Of a stretch of 64,000 bases of DNA, positions 40,339 to 49,036 are shown piece after piece (position 1 is the first letter of the stretch; the number at the start of each line of letters is the position of its first letter). The notes beneath the pieces are model-generated. The model was given only the letters and a program-made list of their open reading frames with translations, searched no databases and was not told the DNA's origin. This DNA is from Ancylobacter novellus (GTDB lineage Bacteria > Pseudomonadota > Alphaproteobacteria > Rhizobiales > Methylopilaceae): the NCBI GenBank assembly GCA_003241695.1, contig QFPN01000006.1, forward strand, positions 186,001 through 250,000, given 5' to 3'. The translations under genes and the position numbers were made by a program.

Positions 40339-42579
40339 TCAGTCCCGAGCCAGCGCTTGAGCCACGGCGAGGATCTCGCTTGGTAGATGGGCGCGATCTC
40401 GAGCCCAGAACCTCCGCAGCAACGCCTCGGGCACGAACTCGTCGTACTTCGCCGTCCGGAGGTTCTCGACGAACTCGGCGAGGTCCCCGGCCGGGATCGG
40501 CGGCATGCCCGCCAGATCGGCGACGACGACGCGGACCTCCTCCACAGTGGCGTTCGCCACAGTGACCCCGAGATCGTTCACCTCCACCTCGAGGCCGGCC
40601 GACTGGAGCGCGATCGAGAAGACCGTGCAGAACTCGGTGCCGCGCCAGAGCAGCACGTGCACGTCGCGCCCGGAAGCGACGAAACGCGTCTCGGCGAGCC
40701 CGTACTCGTCGAAGGCCTCGCGGCCGTCGGCCAGCATCGCCTTGGCTGCCGGATCAAGGAAGGCGGGCACGTCACCGGATCGGTACACTTCGAAAATCTC
40801 GGCGAGCAAGCGGTCGTGCAGCGGCTCGTTCGCCTTACCGTCGAACTTCGGGACCTTAGCCGAGCGGTGGATCTCGACCTCAAGGACGTTGCTGCGGTCG
40901 TCGACCGCGGTGACCCGCCAGCGCTGGCCCGCGAAGGCGACGAGACTGCCGACGCCAACGGCGTTCGCGATCGGGATCGTGCCCAGTGTTCGGCCGCCGG
41001 CGACGAGCCGCCACTCCTCGTCGCTCGGGAAGATCGCGTAGAAGTCGCGTCCGGTCGTAAGCTGCTCGCCCTTCTCACCGAGCATGATCGTCCCGTCCGG
41101 CGACTGCTCGAGCAGTCTGGCTTCCGGCGAGGCCATGGAGCGCAGCAGCTCGACGAAGTCCGCCTTGCCGAAGTTGGACAGCGGGCCGGCCCCGCATACG
41201 GCCGCGTAGAGGTCGGGCGCCTTCGCGCCGCCGCGCTCGGCGATGATCGAGAGCACCTGATGCAGCACGACGGTCGCGACGGCGGGATCGGTCGTCGGCG
41301 GCTCGACGAAGCGGGCTAGCAGCAGCCGGACCGCGGCGACGGACATCACGATGTCGACGCGAAGCCGCTCGAGCGGGTCGGAATCGGCCGTCACGACGAG
41401 CTCGCGGACGTAGATGCGCAGGACGGCGGCCGCGCCCTTCCGCCGACCGCTTCGGCCCAGCCGCTGGCGGAGCGAGGCGAGCGAGCGCGGCGCGCCGACC
41501 TGCGCGACCGACTTCACCGAGCCGATGTCGATACCGAGCTCCAGCGTGGTCGTGGCGACGCCCGTGGTCGGCAGGTCGCCCTTCTTCAGGCGGGACTCGA
41601 GTTCCTCGCGCAGCCCCTTCGCCAGGCTGCCGTGGTGAGGGAAGAACTCGTTCGGGACGCCCGCCGCCTCGCAGCGGCGGCGCAGACGGTCGGCGACGGC
41701 CTCAACCCGGCGGCGCGAGCCGCCGAACACCAGGTTGTTGGCGCCGCGCAGCGTCGCGAACATGTGGTCGGCGATGCGGTCGAGCGCGATCGGCTCGGCT
41801 TCCCCTTCGTCCGCCTCCATGTCGTCGGGGTCGTCCACCTCCGGGCGTTCGAGGTAGCCGCGGACTTGCAGGAGCAGCTCCGGGGCGCCGCCGGAGGACT
41901 CGACCATGATCACGCTGTCGGGGCGATCCGGGGCGAGCCATGCCGCGGCCACCGAAGGGTCGCCGATCGTCGCCGAGAGGCCGATCCGGCGCGCGCGCTT
42001 CCTCGACATCGCGTCGATCCGGCGGAGCAGACTCGAGAGGTGGAGGCCGCGGGGTCCCTTCAGGAACGCGTGGAGCTCGTCGATGACGATGAAGTCGAGC
42101 GCCCCGAACAGCTTCCGGGCCTCGGCCGGCCGTCGCACGAACAGGGCTTCGATGGACTCGGGCGTGATCAGCGCGACTCCTCGCGGGTTGCGCCGGGCGC
42201 GGTCCTTGGCCGACTGGGGCGCGTCACCGTGCCAGCGAACGACATCGACCTCGAGTCGCTCGCAGAGCTGGTCGAGCCTGCCGAACTGGTCGTTGATCAG
42301 CGCCTTGAGCGGGCTGACGTAGAGCACCGAGAGGCCCGGCTCCTCGCGGTCGGCGACCGCAGTGAGCACGGGCAGGAAGGCGGCCTCAGTCTTTCCCGCC
42401 GCGGTCGCGGCCGAGACCAGCACGTCGCCCTCGCCGCCGAGCACGGCGCCGATAGTGCGGTCCTGGACGTCGCGCAGCTCCTCCCACTTCTGCTCCCAGA
42501 TCCAGCGTCGGATCTCGGGATGAAGGCGGTCGAAGCTTGCGACGGCCTCAGAGGCGGAGGGAGGCGAGCTCGTCGTCAC
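40339..42579 (-). CDS. sngC: Lhr-like DEAD/DEAH helicase, Shango SngC
   Basis: The 746-residue protein starts at a GTG at 42579 inside the end of sngB (32-base overlap). SF2 motifs in order: Walker A SAATAAGKTEAAF (about 57-66), VSPLKALINDQ, DELH box IVIDELHAF (167-170), LSATIGD (motif III), and TTTLELGIDIG plus QRLGRSGRR (motifs V/VI). The C-terminal half follows the Lhr pattern. With the ATPase and TerB proteins it matches the third gene of the Shango defence system. A BREX BrxHI helicase would look similar, but no pglX or pglZ is present. Confidence 0.85.
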   Translation of the reverse strand: MTTSSPPSASEAVASFDRLHPEIRRWIWEQKWEELRDVQDRTIGAVLGGEGDVLVSAATAAGKTEAAFLPVLTAVADREEPGLSVLYVSPLKALINDQFGRLDQLCERLEVDVVRWHGDAPQSAKDRARRNPRGVALITPESIEALFVRRPAEARKLFGALDFIVIDELHAFLKGPRGLHLSSLLRRIDAMSRKRARRIGLSATIGDPSVAAAWLAPDRPDSVIMVESSGGAPELLLQVRGYLERPEVDDPDDMEADEGEAEPIALDRIADHMFATLRGANNLVFGGSRRRVEAVADRLRRRCEAAGVPNEFFPHHGSLAKGLREELESRLKKGDLPTTGVATTTLELGIDIGSVKSVAQVGAPRSLASLRQRLGRSGRRKGAAAVLRIYVRELVVTADSDPLERLRVDIVMSVAAVRLLLARFVEPPTTDPAVATVVLHQVLSIIAERGGAKAPDLYAAVCGAGPLSNFGKADFVELLRSMASPEARLLEQSPDGTIMLGEKGEQLTTGRDFYAIFPSDEEWRLVAGGRTLGTIPIANAVGVGSLVAFAGQRWRVTAVDDRSNVLEVEIHRSAKVPKFDGKANEPLHDRLLAEIFEVYRSGDVPAFLDPAAKAMLADGREAFDEYGLAETRFVASGRDVHVLLWRGTEFCTVFSIALQSAGLEVEVNDLGVTVANATVEEVRVVVADLAGMPPIPAGDLAEFVENLRTAKYDEFVPEALLRRFWARDRAHLPSEILAVAQALARD

Positions 42580-43861
42580 CAGCGGCAGATCCCTCGCCTT
42601 CGGCCTCCTCGCTCGGCGCCTCGACGTCGGAGAACACCTCCACGCCGCCGAGCAGTCCCTTCCAGTCGGTCCCCGGGTTCTGCTCGAGCACCGCGAGGAA
42701 TTGCACAAACGCCTTGATCGTGTTCCGGGGCGTCCTGAAGTAGGCCTCGCCGATTCTTTGGTTGCAGTGGGTCATGAAGGCGGGAAATGCCTCCTCCGGC
42801 ACGAGGTAGGCCGCCTGGTCGCCGCCCGCGAACACTGCCCGGATATTCGACAGCAGGATCAGCAGGTCCTCGGGGGTCAGGCTCTGGAGCCGCAGCACGG
42901 GGCCAGAAAGGTCCACCAGACCCTTCGTGGCGAAGGCGTTCTCGGCGAGCCGCGACTGGAGGGCCTGATAGCTGTAGAGGCCGCGCCGGGTGTCCATGAG
43001 GAACTCGGGCGTTCCGCCGAGCACGAAGCCAAGACCCGAGACGTTGCCCTGCAGCACGTCGTTCAGCATGCGCAGGATCTGCTCGTAGTTCTGGTTCCGG
43101 GCCTGCGCGCTCTGGAGCTTGTAGAGGTTCACCATCTCGTCGAACACGACGAGCATTCCGGCGTAGCCGGCGAGACGCACGAAGGCCGCCAGGAGCTTCA
43201 GGCTGTCGTAGACGTCGCCGTCGTCGATGATGTTGCGGACGTTGAGCGCCTGGCGCGCCTCGGTCTTGGTCGAGTACTCGCCGCGCAGCCACCGCAGCGC
43301 CGCTGCCTTCAGGGCCTCGTCGCCCTCCTCGCTGCCGCGCCAGTACGCCTTGAGGACCGCGGCGTAATCGTAGCCGCCGACGTGCTCCTGCAACTGCGCC
43401 AGTCGGTCGTCGATCGCCTTCTCGACAGGTACGCCTCGCGCCTCGCCGTCCTTCACGCACTCGGTGACGAAGCGCTCGACGACGCTGGCCAGCGCTCCGC
43501 CCTCGGGCTTCGTGCGGGTCGCCATGTTGCGGACGGCCTCGGAGTAGAGGCCGCGAGCCTGGCCTGAGGTCGCGTGAACGCGACGGTCCGGGGCGAGGTC
43601 GGCGTGGAGCGTCACGCACTTCCGCTCGAGCGCGATCAACCGGATGAGGTTTAGGAAGAACGTCTTGCCCGCGCCGTACTCGCCGATCACGAACCGCATC
43701 GCCGACCCGCCGTCCGCGATGCGGTCGATGTCACGGACCAGCGCCCCGACCTCGGCGGCGCGCCCGACCTGGATGTGCCGAAGTCCGGTCCGCGGAACCA
43801 CGCCCGCGGCGAGGGCCTGCAGGATGGTGTCGCGGTCGCGTGGCTTGATCGTCTGCGTCAT
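42548..43861 (-). CDS. sngB: P-loop ATPase, Shango SngB (BrxD-like)
   Basis: The 437-residue protein has Walker A GEYGAGKT at 60-67 and Walker B LVVFDEM at 237-243, preceded by RHIQVGRAAEV, where the first Arg lies in a lid-like segment. The architecture is that of BrxD/DUF2791-type ATPases. Its ATG overlaps the sngA stop (ATGA at 43858-43861), so the proteins are probably made in fixed ratio. In Shango this ATPase acts with SngA and the helicase; the trigger and effector step are not visible from sequence. Confidence 0.85.
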   Translation of the reverse strand: MTQTIKPRDRDTILQALAAGVVPRTGLRHIQVGRAAEVGALVRDIDRIADGGSAMRFVIGEYGAGKTFFLNLIRLIALERKCVTLHADLAPDRRVHATSGQARGLYSEAVRNMATRTKPEGGALASVVERFVTECVKDGEARGVPVEKAIDDRLAQLQEHVGGYDYAAVLKAYWRGSEEGDEALKAAALRWLRGEYSTKTEARQALNVRNIIDDGDVYDSLKLLAAFVRLAGYAGMLVVFDEMVNLYKLQSAQARNQNYEQILRMLNDVLQGNVSGLGFVLGGTPEFLMDTRRGLYSYQALQSRLAENAFATKGLVDLSGPVLRLQSLTPEDLLILLSNIRAVFAGGDQAAYLVPEEAFPAFMTHCNQRIGEAYFRTPRNTIKAFVQFLAVLEQNPGTDWKGLLGGVEVFSDVEAPSEEAEGEGSAAGDDELASLRL

Positions 43862-46371
43862 GCCGCCTTTTCCAGTTGCTCGAGCTGGGAGCGCAGGTGC
43901 CCTGCGACGGCCACGTCATCGTCGTCCTCGATGACAGGTTCGTCGAAGGTCTCGAAGCCCCATTCGTTGATCGTCTCGATCGCACCGTCGGGCAACAGCC
44001 GAAGTGCGCGTGCGCGGTCGTCGAAGTCTCCGCGCGCGATGCTGCCGGCCGACAGGATCGCCGCGAGCAGCTCGCCGTGGGCCTCGTCGAGACCTTTGAA
44101 CGCAGCCTGCCCGCTCGTAGGGGATGCGACGGGAACAGGTGGCGGAGGAGTGTCCTCGACAAAGATGTCGGCGAGCAGGCTCGACACCGCCGACGTCTCG
44201 GCCTTGATGCGCTCCAGCCGGGCCGCGTCAATCTCGACCACGTTGGACTTCGGGGCCGCGGGCGCGGGGCGCTCCGGTATCGGCACGCCGCGGGACGGTT
44301 CCGCCTTCGACACGGCGACGGGCGCATCCACCTCGACCCCGCCCCGATGCAGCGAGGCGTAGACGTCGTCGACCGGGAAGCCGAGCGTCTTGTAAAGCTT
44401 CTCGAGGAATTTGACCTCGGTCGGCGAGGCGTGGCCGTCGGCGAGCACCGCCGCGACCGCGGACTTGGCCGCCTGCCGCTTCTCGGCGTCCGGCAGCTTG
44501 GCGAGGCGGCCGAGCGCCGACTGCTGGCGAGGCCCGTCCTTCAGCAGGATCGAGGCGTGCGCGAGAAGCCTCGCCCGCTCGATCTCGGAAAGGCCCGTCG
44601 CGTTCCTGAGGTCCGTCCTGATGGCCGTGAACTCGGCCTCGGCGACCTCGCCGTCCGCATGGGCCGCCATGGCCGAGATCTCGAGCATCGTGCGTGCGGC
44701 CTTGTAGGCGCCCGCCTCTCCGTCGACTGGTGCGCCGCCCGCAGCCTTGAACAGAAGGACTCGCCCTCCCGTGGCCGGGCCGCTCGGACCGTACCTGCGG
44801 TCGGGCTCGTGGCCGATGTCGATGCGGTCGAGGAAGGCTCCGACCTGGTTCGCCATCGCCGTGTTCACCTTGGCGCCCGCGGGAAGCTCGATACCGAGCG
44901 TCTCAAGAAGCAGCTCCGTCCTGACGGTTGTAAGCGACCTGCCCTCGAACAGGGCCTCGATGGTCTGGCGCGCCTCCGCGACCTGTCCGCCGACCGACGC
45001 GAACAGCTCCTTCGGCAGGAGGTGGGCCGCCTCGACCGTGCCGCGGCCCTCCGGGTTCTTGCCGAGGAAGCGGCTGTAGGCGCCGAGCTCGTCGGTGCAG
45101 TTGTCGAGGATCTGGTGGAGGTTCGCCAGCGGAGCCGACAACGCAGCCACGTCCGGAAGCTCGCGGCCGCCGAGGCGCACGTCGACGTCGATCTCGAAGT
45201 TCCCGCTGGCCGGGCGGTACTGCATCTTCAGCCGCGATTTGGGCGCCCGGACCTTCAGCCCGTTCGGGTAGCGCTCGGCGAACCGAAGCCTCCAGAGCGG
45301 CACCAGTTCGTCGAAGCAGCGCGTCGCCGGGGTCCGCAGTCCGGTCTCGGGAGAGCCGAGCAGCCAGACGAGGGCGTCGTCGGCTTCAAACGCGGAGCCG
45401 CCGTCGAGCAGACGGCCGAGATAGATCCGAGTCGCCATCGGCATCTCGTAGCCGACGCGCATGTCCGGCGAGAGCGCCGGCCGGACGTCGTGCTGCGTGG
45501 ACATCACCTCGAGGGTGTCGAGGAGCCTGTTGGCGTAGCCGTGGAAGGACCCGTTGCCGCCGTAGATCGACACGAGGCGGCGGACTTCCTCGGCGATCGC
45601 GGGGAAATCCTCACGGACGCGCTCTACGAACAGCCTTCGCTCGAGGCCGTAGAAGAACAGGAAAACGTAGCCGATGCCAACTTCCGGATCCTTCCGGCCG
45701 CCAGCGAGCCACTCGAGATAGGCCCTGCGCGCCTGCGGCTGGATCTGGGAATAGGACGGCCAGTAGTACATCGAGTGGCCGGCCCGGTCGGGCGATCCCG
45801 ACGAGACCTTCAGCGACGGGTCGATAAGGCTGTTGTCGACGCCTCCGCCCCTTGGGGCCTCGAGCACCTTGCCGAAGTAGACCATGCCGCCCGCATAGCG
45901 GAACCCCGCGAGCTCAATGGTCTCGCCGGGAGCGATCCACCGTCCCCGGGAGGGGGGCGACATCGGGCGGCCCATCTGCGGAACGTCGCGCGGCAGAGGC
46001 GGCGCCTGCGTCGGGGCTGACCTGGCCTGCGGCTTCGGCGGATCCGATTTCAGACGCTCGAACTTGGCGGCGGAACGGTCAGCTCGCGGCTGGCGCTCGA
46101 AGGTGTAGACGAAGTCCTGGTCCTTCCTCGACATCCCGTCGAGGTCCCGCGGCTTGCCACGCTCGTAGTCAGGCAGTTTCGCCGCCTGCTTGGCGGATGA
46201 CTTGCCCACCATCTTCCAGATGACGACGGCGAGCACGGCAAGGATAATCAGGAACCAGGTCACGTGACTGCGCCGAACCCATGGGTTGAATTCGGTGAGT
46301 TTGACACGCGTATGCGGCGCCTCGCTACCTGCAACCCGCTTGACCTCGGTCCAAACCACGCGTTCGAACAC
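43858..46371 (-). CDS. sngA: TerB-domain membrane protein, Shango SngA
   Basis: The protein is 837 residues from the GTG at 46371; a GTG at 46263 would begin directly before the membrane helix. A single hydrophobic helix (TWFLIILAVLAVVIW, about residues 38-53) is followed by a charged linker, a TerB-N region (RWIAPGETIELAGFRYAGGMVYFGKVL), a TerB domain (LEISAMAAHADGEVAEAEFTAIRTDL ... LADGHASPTEVKFLEKLYKTLGF) and TerB-C (LLAAILSAGSIARGDFDDRARALRLLPDGAIETINEW). TerB domains bind divalent metal. The protein likely anchors the complex at the inner membrane. Confidence 0.85.
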   Translation of the reverse strand: MFERVVWTEVKRVAGSEAPHTRVKLTEFNPWVRRSHVTWFLIILAVLAVVIWKMVGKSSAKQAAKLPDYERGKPRDLDGMSRKDQDFVYTFERQPRADRSAAKFERLKSDPPKPQARSAPTQAPPLPRDVPQMGRPMSPPSRGRWIAPGETIELAGFRYAGGMVYFGKVLEAPRGGGVDNSLIDPSLKVSSGSPDRAGHSMYYWPSYSQIQPQARRAYLEWLAGGRKDPEVGIGYVFLFFYGLERRLFVERVREDFPAIAEEVRRLVSIYGGNGSFHGYANRLLDTLEVMSTQHDVRPALSPDMRVGYEMPMATRIYLGRLLDGGSAFEADDALVWLLGSPETGLRTPATRCFDELVPLWRLRFAERYPNGLKVRAPKSRLKMQYRPASGNFEIDVDVRLGGRELPDVAALSAPLANLHQILDNCTDELGAYSRFLGKNPEGRGTVEAAHLLPKELFASVGGQVAEARQTIEALFEGRSLTTVRTELLLETLGIELPAGAKVNTAMANQVGAFLDRIDIGHEPDRRYGPSGPATGGRVLLFKAAGGAPVDGEAGAYKAARTMLEISAMAAHADGEVAEAEFTAIRTDLRNATGLSEIERARLLAHASILLKDGPRQQSALGRLAKLPDAEKRQAAKSAVAAVLADGHASPTEVKFLEKLYKTLGFPVDDVYASLHRGGVEVDAPVAVSKAEPSRGVPIPERPAPAAPKSNVVEIDAARLERIKAETSAVSSLLADIFVEDTPPPPVPVASPTSGQAAFKGLDEAHGELLAAILSAGSIARGDFDDRARALRLLPDGAIETINEWGFETFDEPVIEDDDDVAVAGHLRSQLEQLEKAA

Positions 46372-46425
46372 ATTGAGCGGAAGTAAAGAACACCAGTTAC
46401 AGAGACCGCCTGGACGATCCGTGCT

Positions 46426-47412
46426 CTAGTAAATGCTCTCTCCGATATCGACTAGCAGTGGTTCCATTTCCGCTGGGGTGAGTGGCCAGGCCGCCAAGGC
46501 GCGCCGTACCGACTTTGCGGCCAAATAATAAACCAGCAATACTGATGGCTGAGAAAATATTGGATTCTGCTCTGAGACATGATGTCTGATATTTTCAGCT
46601 AAATACGCATGAGACCCCAGGTAATCATTGATCTGATCGTCGGTCAGAGGTTGAGAGTCTCCTTCATACGCCGCGAGTAAGAGGCCTTCCAGCACGGATG
46701 GCTTGGCATCTATGCCAACGAAAGAGCGATAAATCGCCGTCAGCCTTGCCGTCATGTCTTTAACGGAAGAAAGCGCGCCATCGACATCGTCAGCCACCTT
46801 CTCGAAGTAATCGTTTGTTGCTTCGAGTAACGCCATCGCCTTTGCGGCGTTGCGCTGCATCGCGTGAGTGGCTTTGATCTGCGGTTTGTATATCGTGTCA
46901 TGCGTTAATTCACTGTAAGCGTGCTGGAGGAGTGTCTTGATCTGGACCTCGCATGGTGTGCTCGCCGGAATGGAAAACTCTCTGAACTTGGTATCTGCTC
47001 CGGGACGAACGACATAGTGAACCGCGGCATAGGCGAATTGCTCAGGGTTCTCTTTTTGTTCCTCTTCATAGTCGCGGTCCTTCGAAAAAGTCCACCCCTC
47101 AATTGATCTCAATGTGTCCTCGACGAGACGTACGTCTCGCCCCAGTAGAACGACAAACCGCGTTCCAACTTTGTCCGTTATGTCATCGTAGGGATCTTGA
47201 TAATTTTTATTGCGATAGTAAGCCTTCTCGATGAGTTTTTGATCGCCTTTCAAGCGCGGCAACACAGGGGTGCGGAGAAAATAATCTGGCGGCGTAGGCG
47301 CTATGATTTGAACTAATCGCTCTTTTACTGTCGTGGAGATCAAATCTCCCCAAGCGAGATAGAACGATTTTTCCGATGACCACCGTTCTATGAACTCAGC
47401 ATCGCGGGTCAT
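46426..47412 (-). CDS. RelA/SpoT-domain alarmone-synthetase-like protein
   Basis: The 328-residue protein starts at the ATG at 47412, overlapping the upstream stop (ATGA). Synthetase motifs are recognisable: RLK at 53-55, YDDITDKVGTRFVVL at 75-89, AYAAVHYVV at 127-135 in place of the usual GYxSLHY, and EVQIKTLLQHAYSELTHDTIYK at 155-176. There is no HD hydrolase domain, so it would be synthesis-only, as in small alarmone synthetases and toxSAS toxins. The C-terminal 150 residues are helical and unassigned. Base composition is clearly AT-richer than its neighbours. Substrate (ppGpp, ppApp or tRNA pyrophosphorylation) cannot be decided. Confidence 0.85.
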   Translation of the reverse strand: MTRDAEFIERWSSEKSFYLAWGDLISTTVKERLVQIIAPTPPDYFLRTPVLPRLKGDQKLIEKAYYRNKNYQDPYDDITDKVGTRFVVLLGRDVRLVEDTLRSIEGWTFSKDRDYEEEQKENPEQFAYAAVHYVVRPGADTKFREFSIPASTPCEVQIKTLLQHAYSELTHDTIYKPQIKATHAMQRNAAKAMALLEATNDYFEKVADDVDGALSSVKDMTARLTAIYRSFVGIDAKPSVLEGLLLAAYEGDSQPLTDDQINDYLGSHAYLAENIRHHVSEQNPIFSQPSVLLVYYLAAKSVRRALAAWPLTPAEMEPLLVDIGESIY

Positions 47413-48470
47413 TGCTGCCCCTCGATGGGGCCGCGGATGGTGATACGCGTCCACTGTCCACGGTCGTCGCCCTCGACAGCCTCGACCTCCACCAAATCCC
47501 TGACGGCGTCCGGCGGTCCTGAGAGCGTGATCGAGCGCGGGAACCGCAGTTTCCTCAAGCGCAATGATCCGCTTACCTCGGATAGATCTTTCGGCACTAC
47601 GCCTTGAGGAAAATGTTGGCGCTGCATGTGGGCCTGATATGCCTCACCTAGTTCATCATCCATATATGTATCGGCAAACTCCGAAGTCTGAATGTTTGCG
47701 CCTCTGTCTAATTTAAGATATGAGTATAAACTATTGTAAAGATTTACCTTTTCCTGTTCAGATACGTTTGAGGTTTTGATAAATTCCTTAGTGTGCTCGA
47801 AGAACTTTTTGACATTGTGTGCGGCGTTCTCAGGAATATCTAGTCCGAGAAACGAGCTGTAGAAATAGGTCGCTGCGCCGTCGCGACTGCTAGCGGAAAG
47901 GCCAGTATCATATACTGTTGCCGCCCAACCTGAAGGCAGGTCGCCGTCGTGTTGCTGCCCATCAGTGATAAAAATGCCGATCTTATAAAGTTTTGTTTTC
48001 GGACTTAAAAAGAGATCTCTGAGGAACTGCGCTTGGAGGTCTGCGGTCTTCACGAACCCGTCGTGTAGTTCGGCTTTCATTACTGCAAAAAATGATGTCG
48101 CAGGATTCCCCACGGTGCCGTCAAATACCACCACTAGCCCGCCCGGATAACCTCGTGAGGTCTGAGCGCTCGCCAAATCGTTGGCGAACACTCGCGAGTG
48201 CTCGACAAAATCAGCATCGCTCTTGGCGATCAGCGCCACGCCATTGGCAAAAGCGCTTCCCGGTCCAGAAGAGCGGATAAGCATCTCCATGCATTTGGCG
48301 GTCCCCTTGAACGCGGCTACCACGCGGCTTTTGAAGGCCCCGGCGGCGTTGGCGGGCAGGTTGAGCAGGCCTGTCGCGAAGGATGGCGGAACGACAGCGC
48401 CTCCGTCGTCAGCTCGACGGTAAATCTCATGAAGGCAGATGCGATTTACGGTGAGGTTCTCTAGCGGCAT
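47409..48470 (-). CDS. NA37/YejK-like nucleoid-associated protein
   Basis: The 353-residue protein begins MPLENLTVNRICLHEIYRRA and ends with LRLRKLRFPRSITLSGPPDAVRDLVEVE...RITIRGP, matching the start and C-terminal fold of the YejK/NdpA (NA37) nucleoid-associated family. The middle (AATYFYSSFLGLDIPENAAHNVKKFFEHTKEF) also matches. It probably binds DNA. It is first of the five-gene minus-strand run and is coupled to the RelA/SpoT gene by a four-base overlap. AT-rich codons set it apart from the GC-rich island. Confidence 0.7.
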   Translation of the reverse strand: MPLENLTVNRICLHEIYRRADDGGAVVPPSFATGLLNLPANAAGAFKSRVVAAFKGTAKCMEMLIRSSGPGSAFANGVALIAKSDADFVEHSRVFANDLASAQTSRGYPGGLVVVFDGTVGNPATSFFAVMKAELHDGFVKTADLQAQFLRDLFLSPKTKLYKIGIFITDGQQHDGDLPSGWAATVYDTGLSASSRDGAATYFYSSFLGLDIPENAAHNVKKFFEHTKEFIKTSNVSEQEKVNLYNSLYSYLKLDRGANIQTSEFADTYMDDELGEAYQAHMQRQHFPQGVVPKDLSEVSGSLRLRKLRFPRSITLSGPPDAVRDLVEVEAVEGDDRGQWTRITIRGPIEGQQ

Positions 48471-48574
48471 TATCGGTCCGACAGTTCGGGATCGCGCTCA
48501 CGGACATTGTTGCCGAGCGCCCGAGTCTTCGAGCCACGATAAGCGGTGTCCCCAGAAATTTCTCGCTCAAGTAG

Positions 48575-48917
48575 GTGCTTGTCTACTTGCACAATTTCGT
48601 GCCGTCCGAGTTCATCGAGAAGCATCCGCAAATCCATCTCGACCTCATCGTCGACGATCGTCCGGTCGACACCGTCGCGGCAGGCTTCGACGCGGGCGTG
48701 TGCTACGGAACGAGCGTGCCGCAGGACATGGTCGCGGTCGCTCTTACGAAGGGGTTGCGCTGGGTGGTGGCCGGCTCGCCCGCCTATCTCAACCGCCACG
48801 GCCGGGAGCGTCCGGAAGACCTCTGCCGCCATTGCCATGTATTACCCTAGCCGCCGGCAGTCGCCGCCGGGGCTACGGCAGCTCGTGGGGCTGATCCGCG
48901 CTCGCCAGGGACTTTAG
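48575..48917 (+). pseudogene. Remnant of a LysR-type regulator
   Basis: The frame from 48575 gives part of a LysR substrate-binding domain (FIEKHPQIHLDLIVDDRPVDTVAAGFDAGVCYG and RWVVAGSPAYLNRHGRERPEDL) and stops at 48850. The typical LysR C-terminus YYPSRRQSPPGLRQLVGLIRA follows in another frame (48839-48917). The DNA-binding N-terminus is absent. This is a truncated, frameshifted relic that separates the defence block from the metal block. Confidence 0.8.
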
Positions 48918-49036
48918 CGCGCCAAATGCGGTCATTCGAAGGTTTGCTAACATCGGACGCTCCCGGCACGAATCTAAGCGCAGGCGTGTCAGGAGGCCGA
49001 TGGTTGAGACGCACCGCGCGCGTGCTCGAGAGCTCC

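Noticed and set aside
40339..43861. BREX (BrxD/BrxHI) assignment for the ATPase and helicase
   Set aside because: No PglX methylase, PglZ phosphatase or BrxC-like gene is present, and the partner is a TerB-domain protein, which fits Shango better.
43876..46020. 714-codon plus-strand frame opposite sngA
   Set aside because: Composition is the typical antisense shadow of a GC-rich gene; the TerB protein on the minus strand is coherent across its domains.
24889..49036. Prophage or conjugative element
   Set aside because: No terminase, capsid, tail, relaxase or type IV secretion genes were recognised; the only element-type hallmarks are integrase, Rep and repeats.
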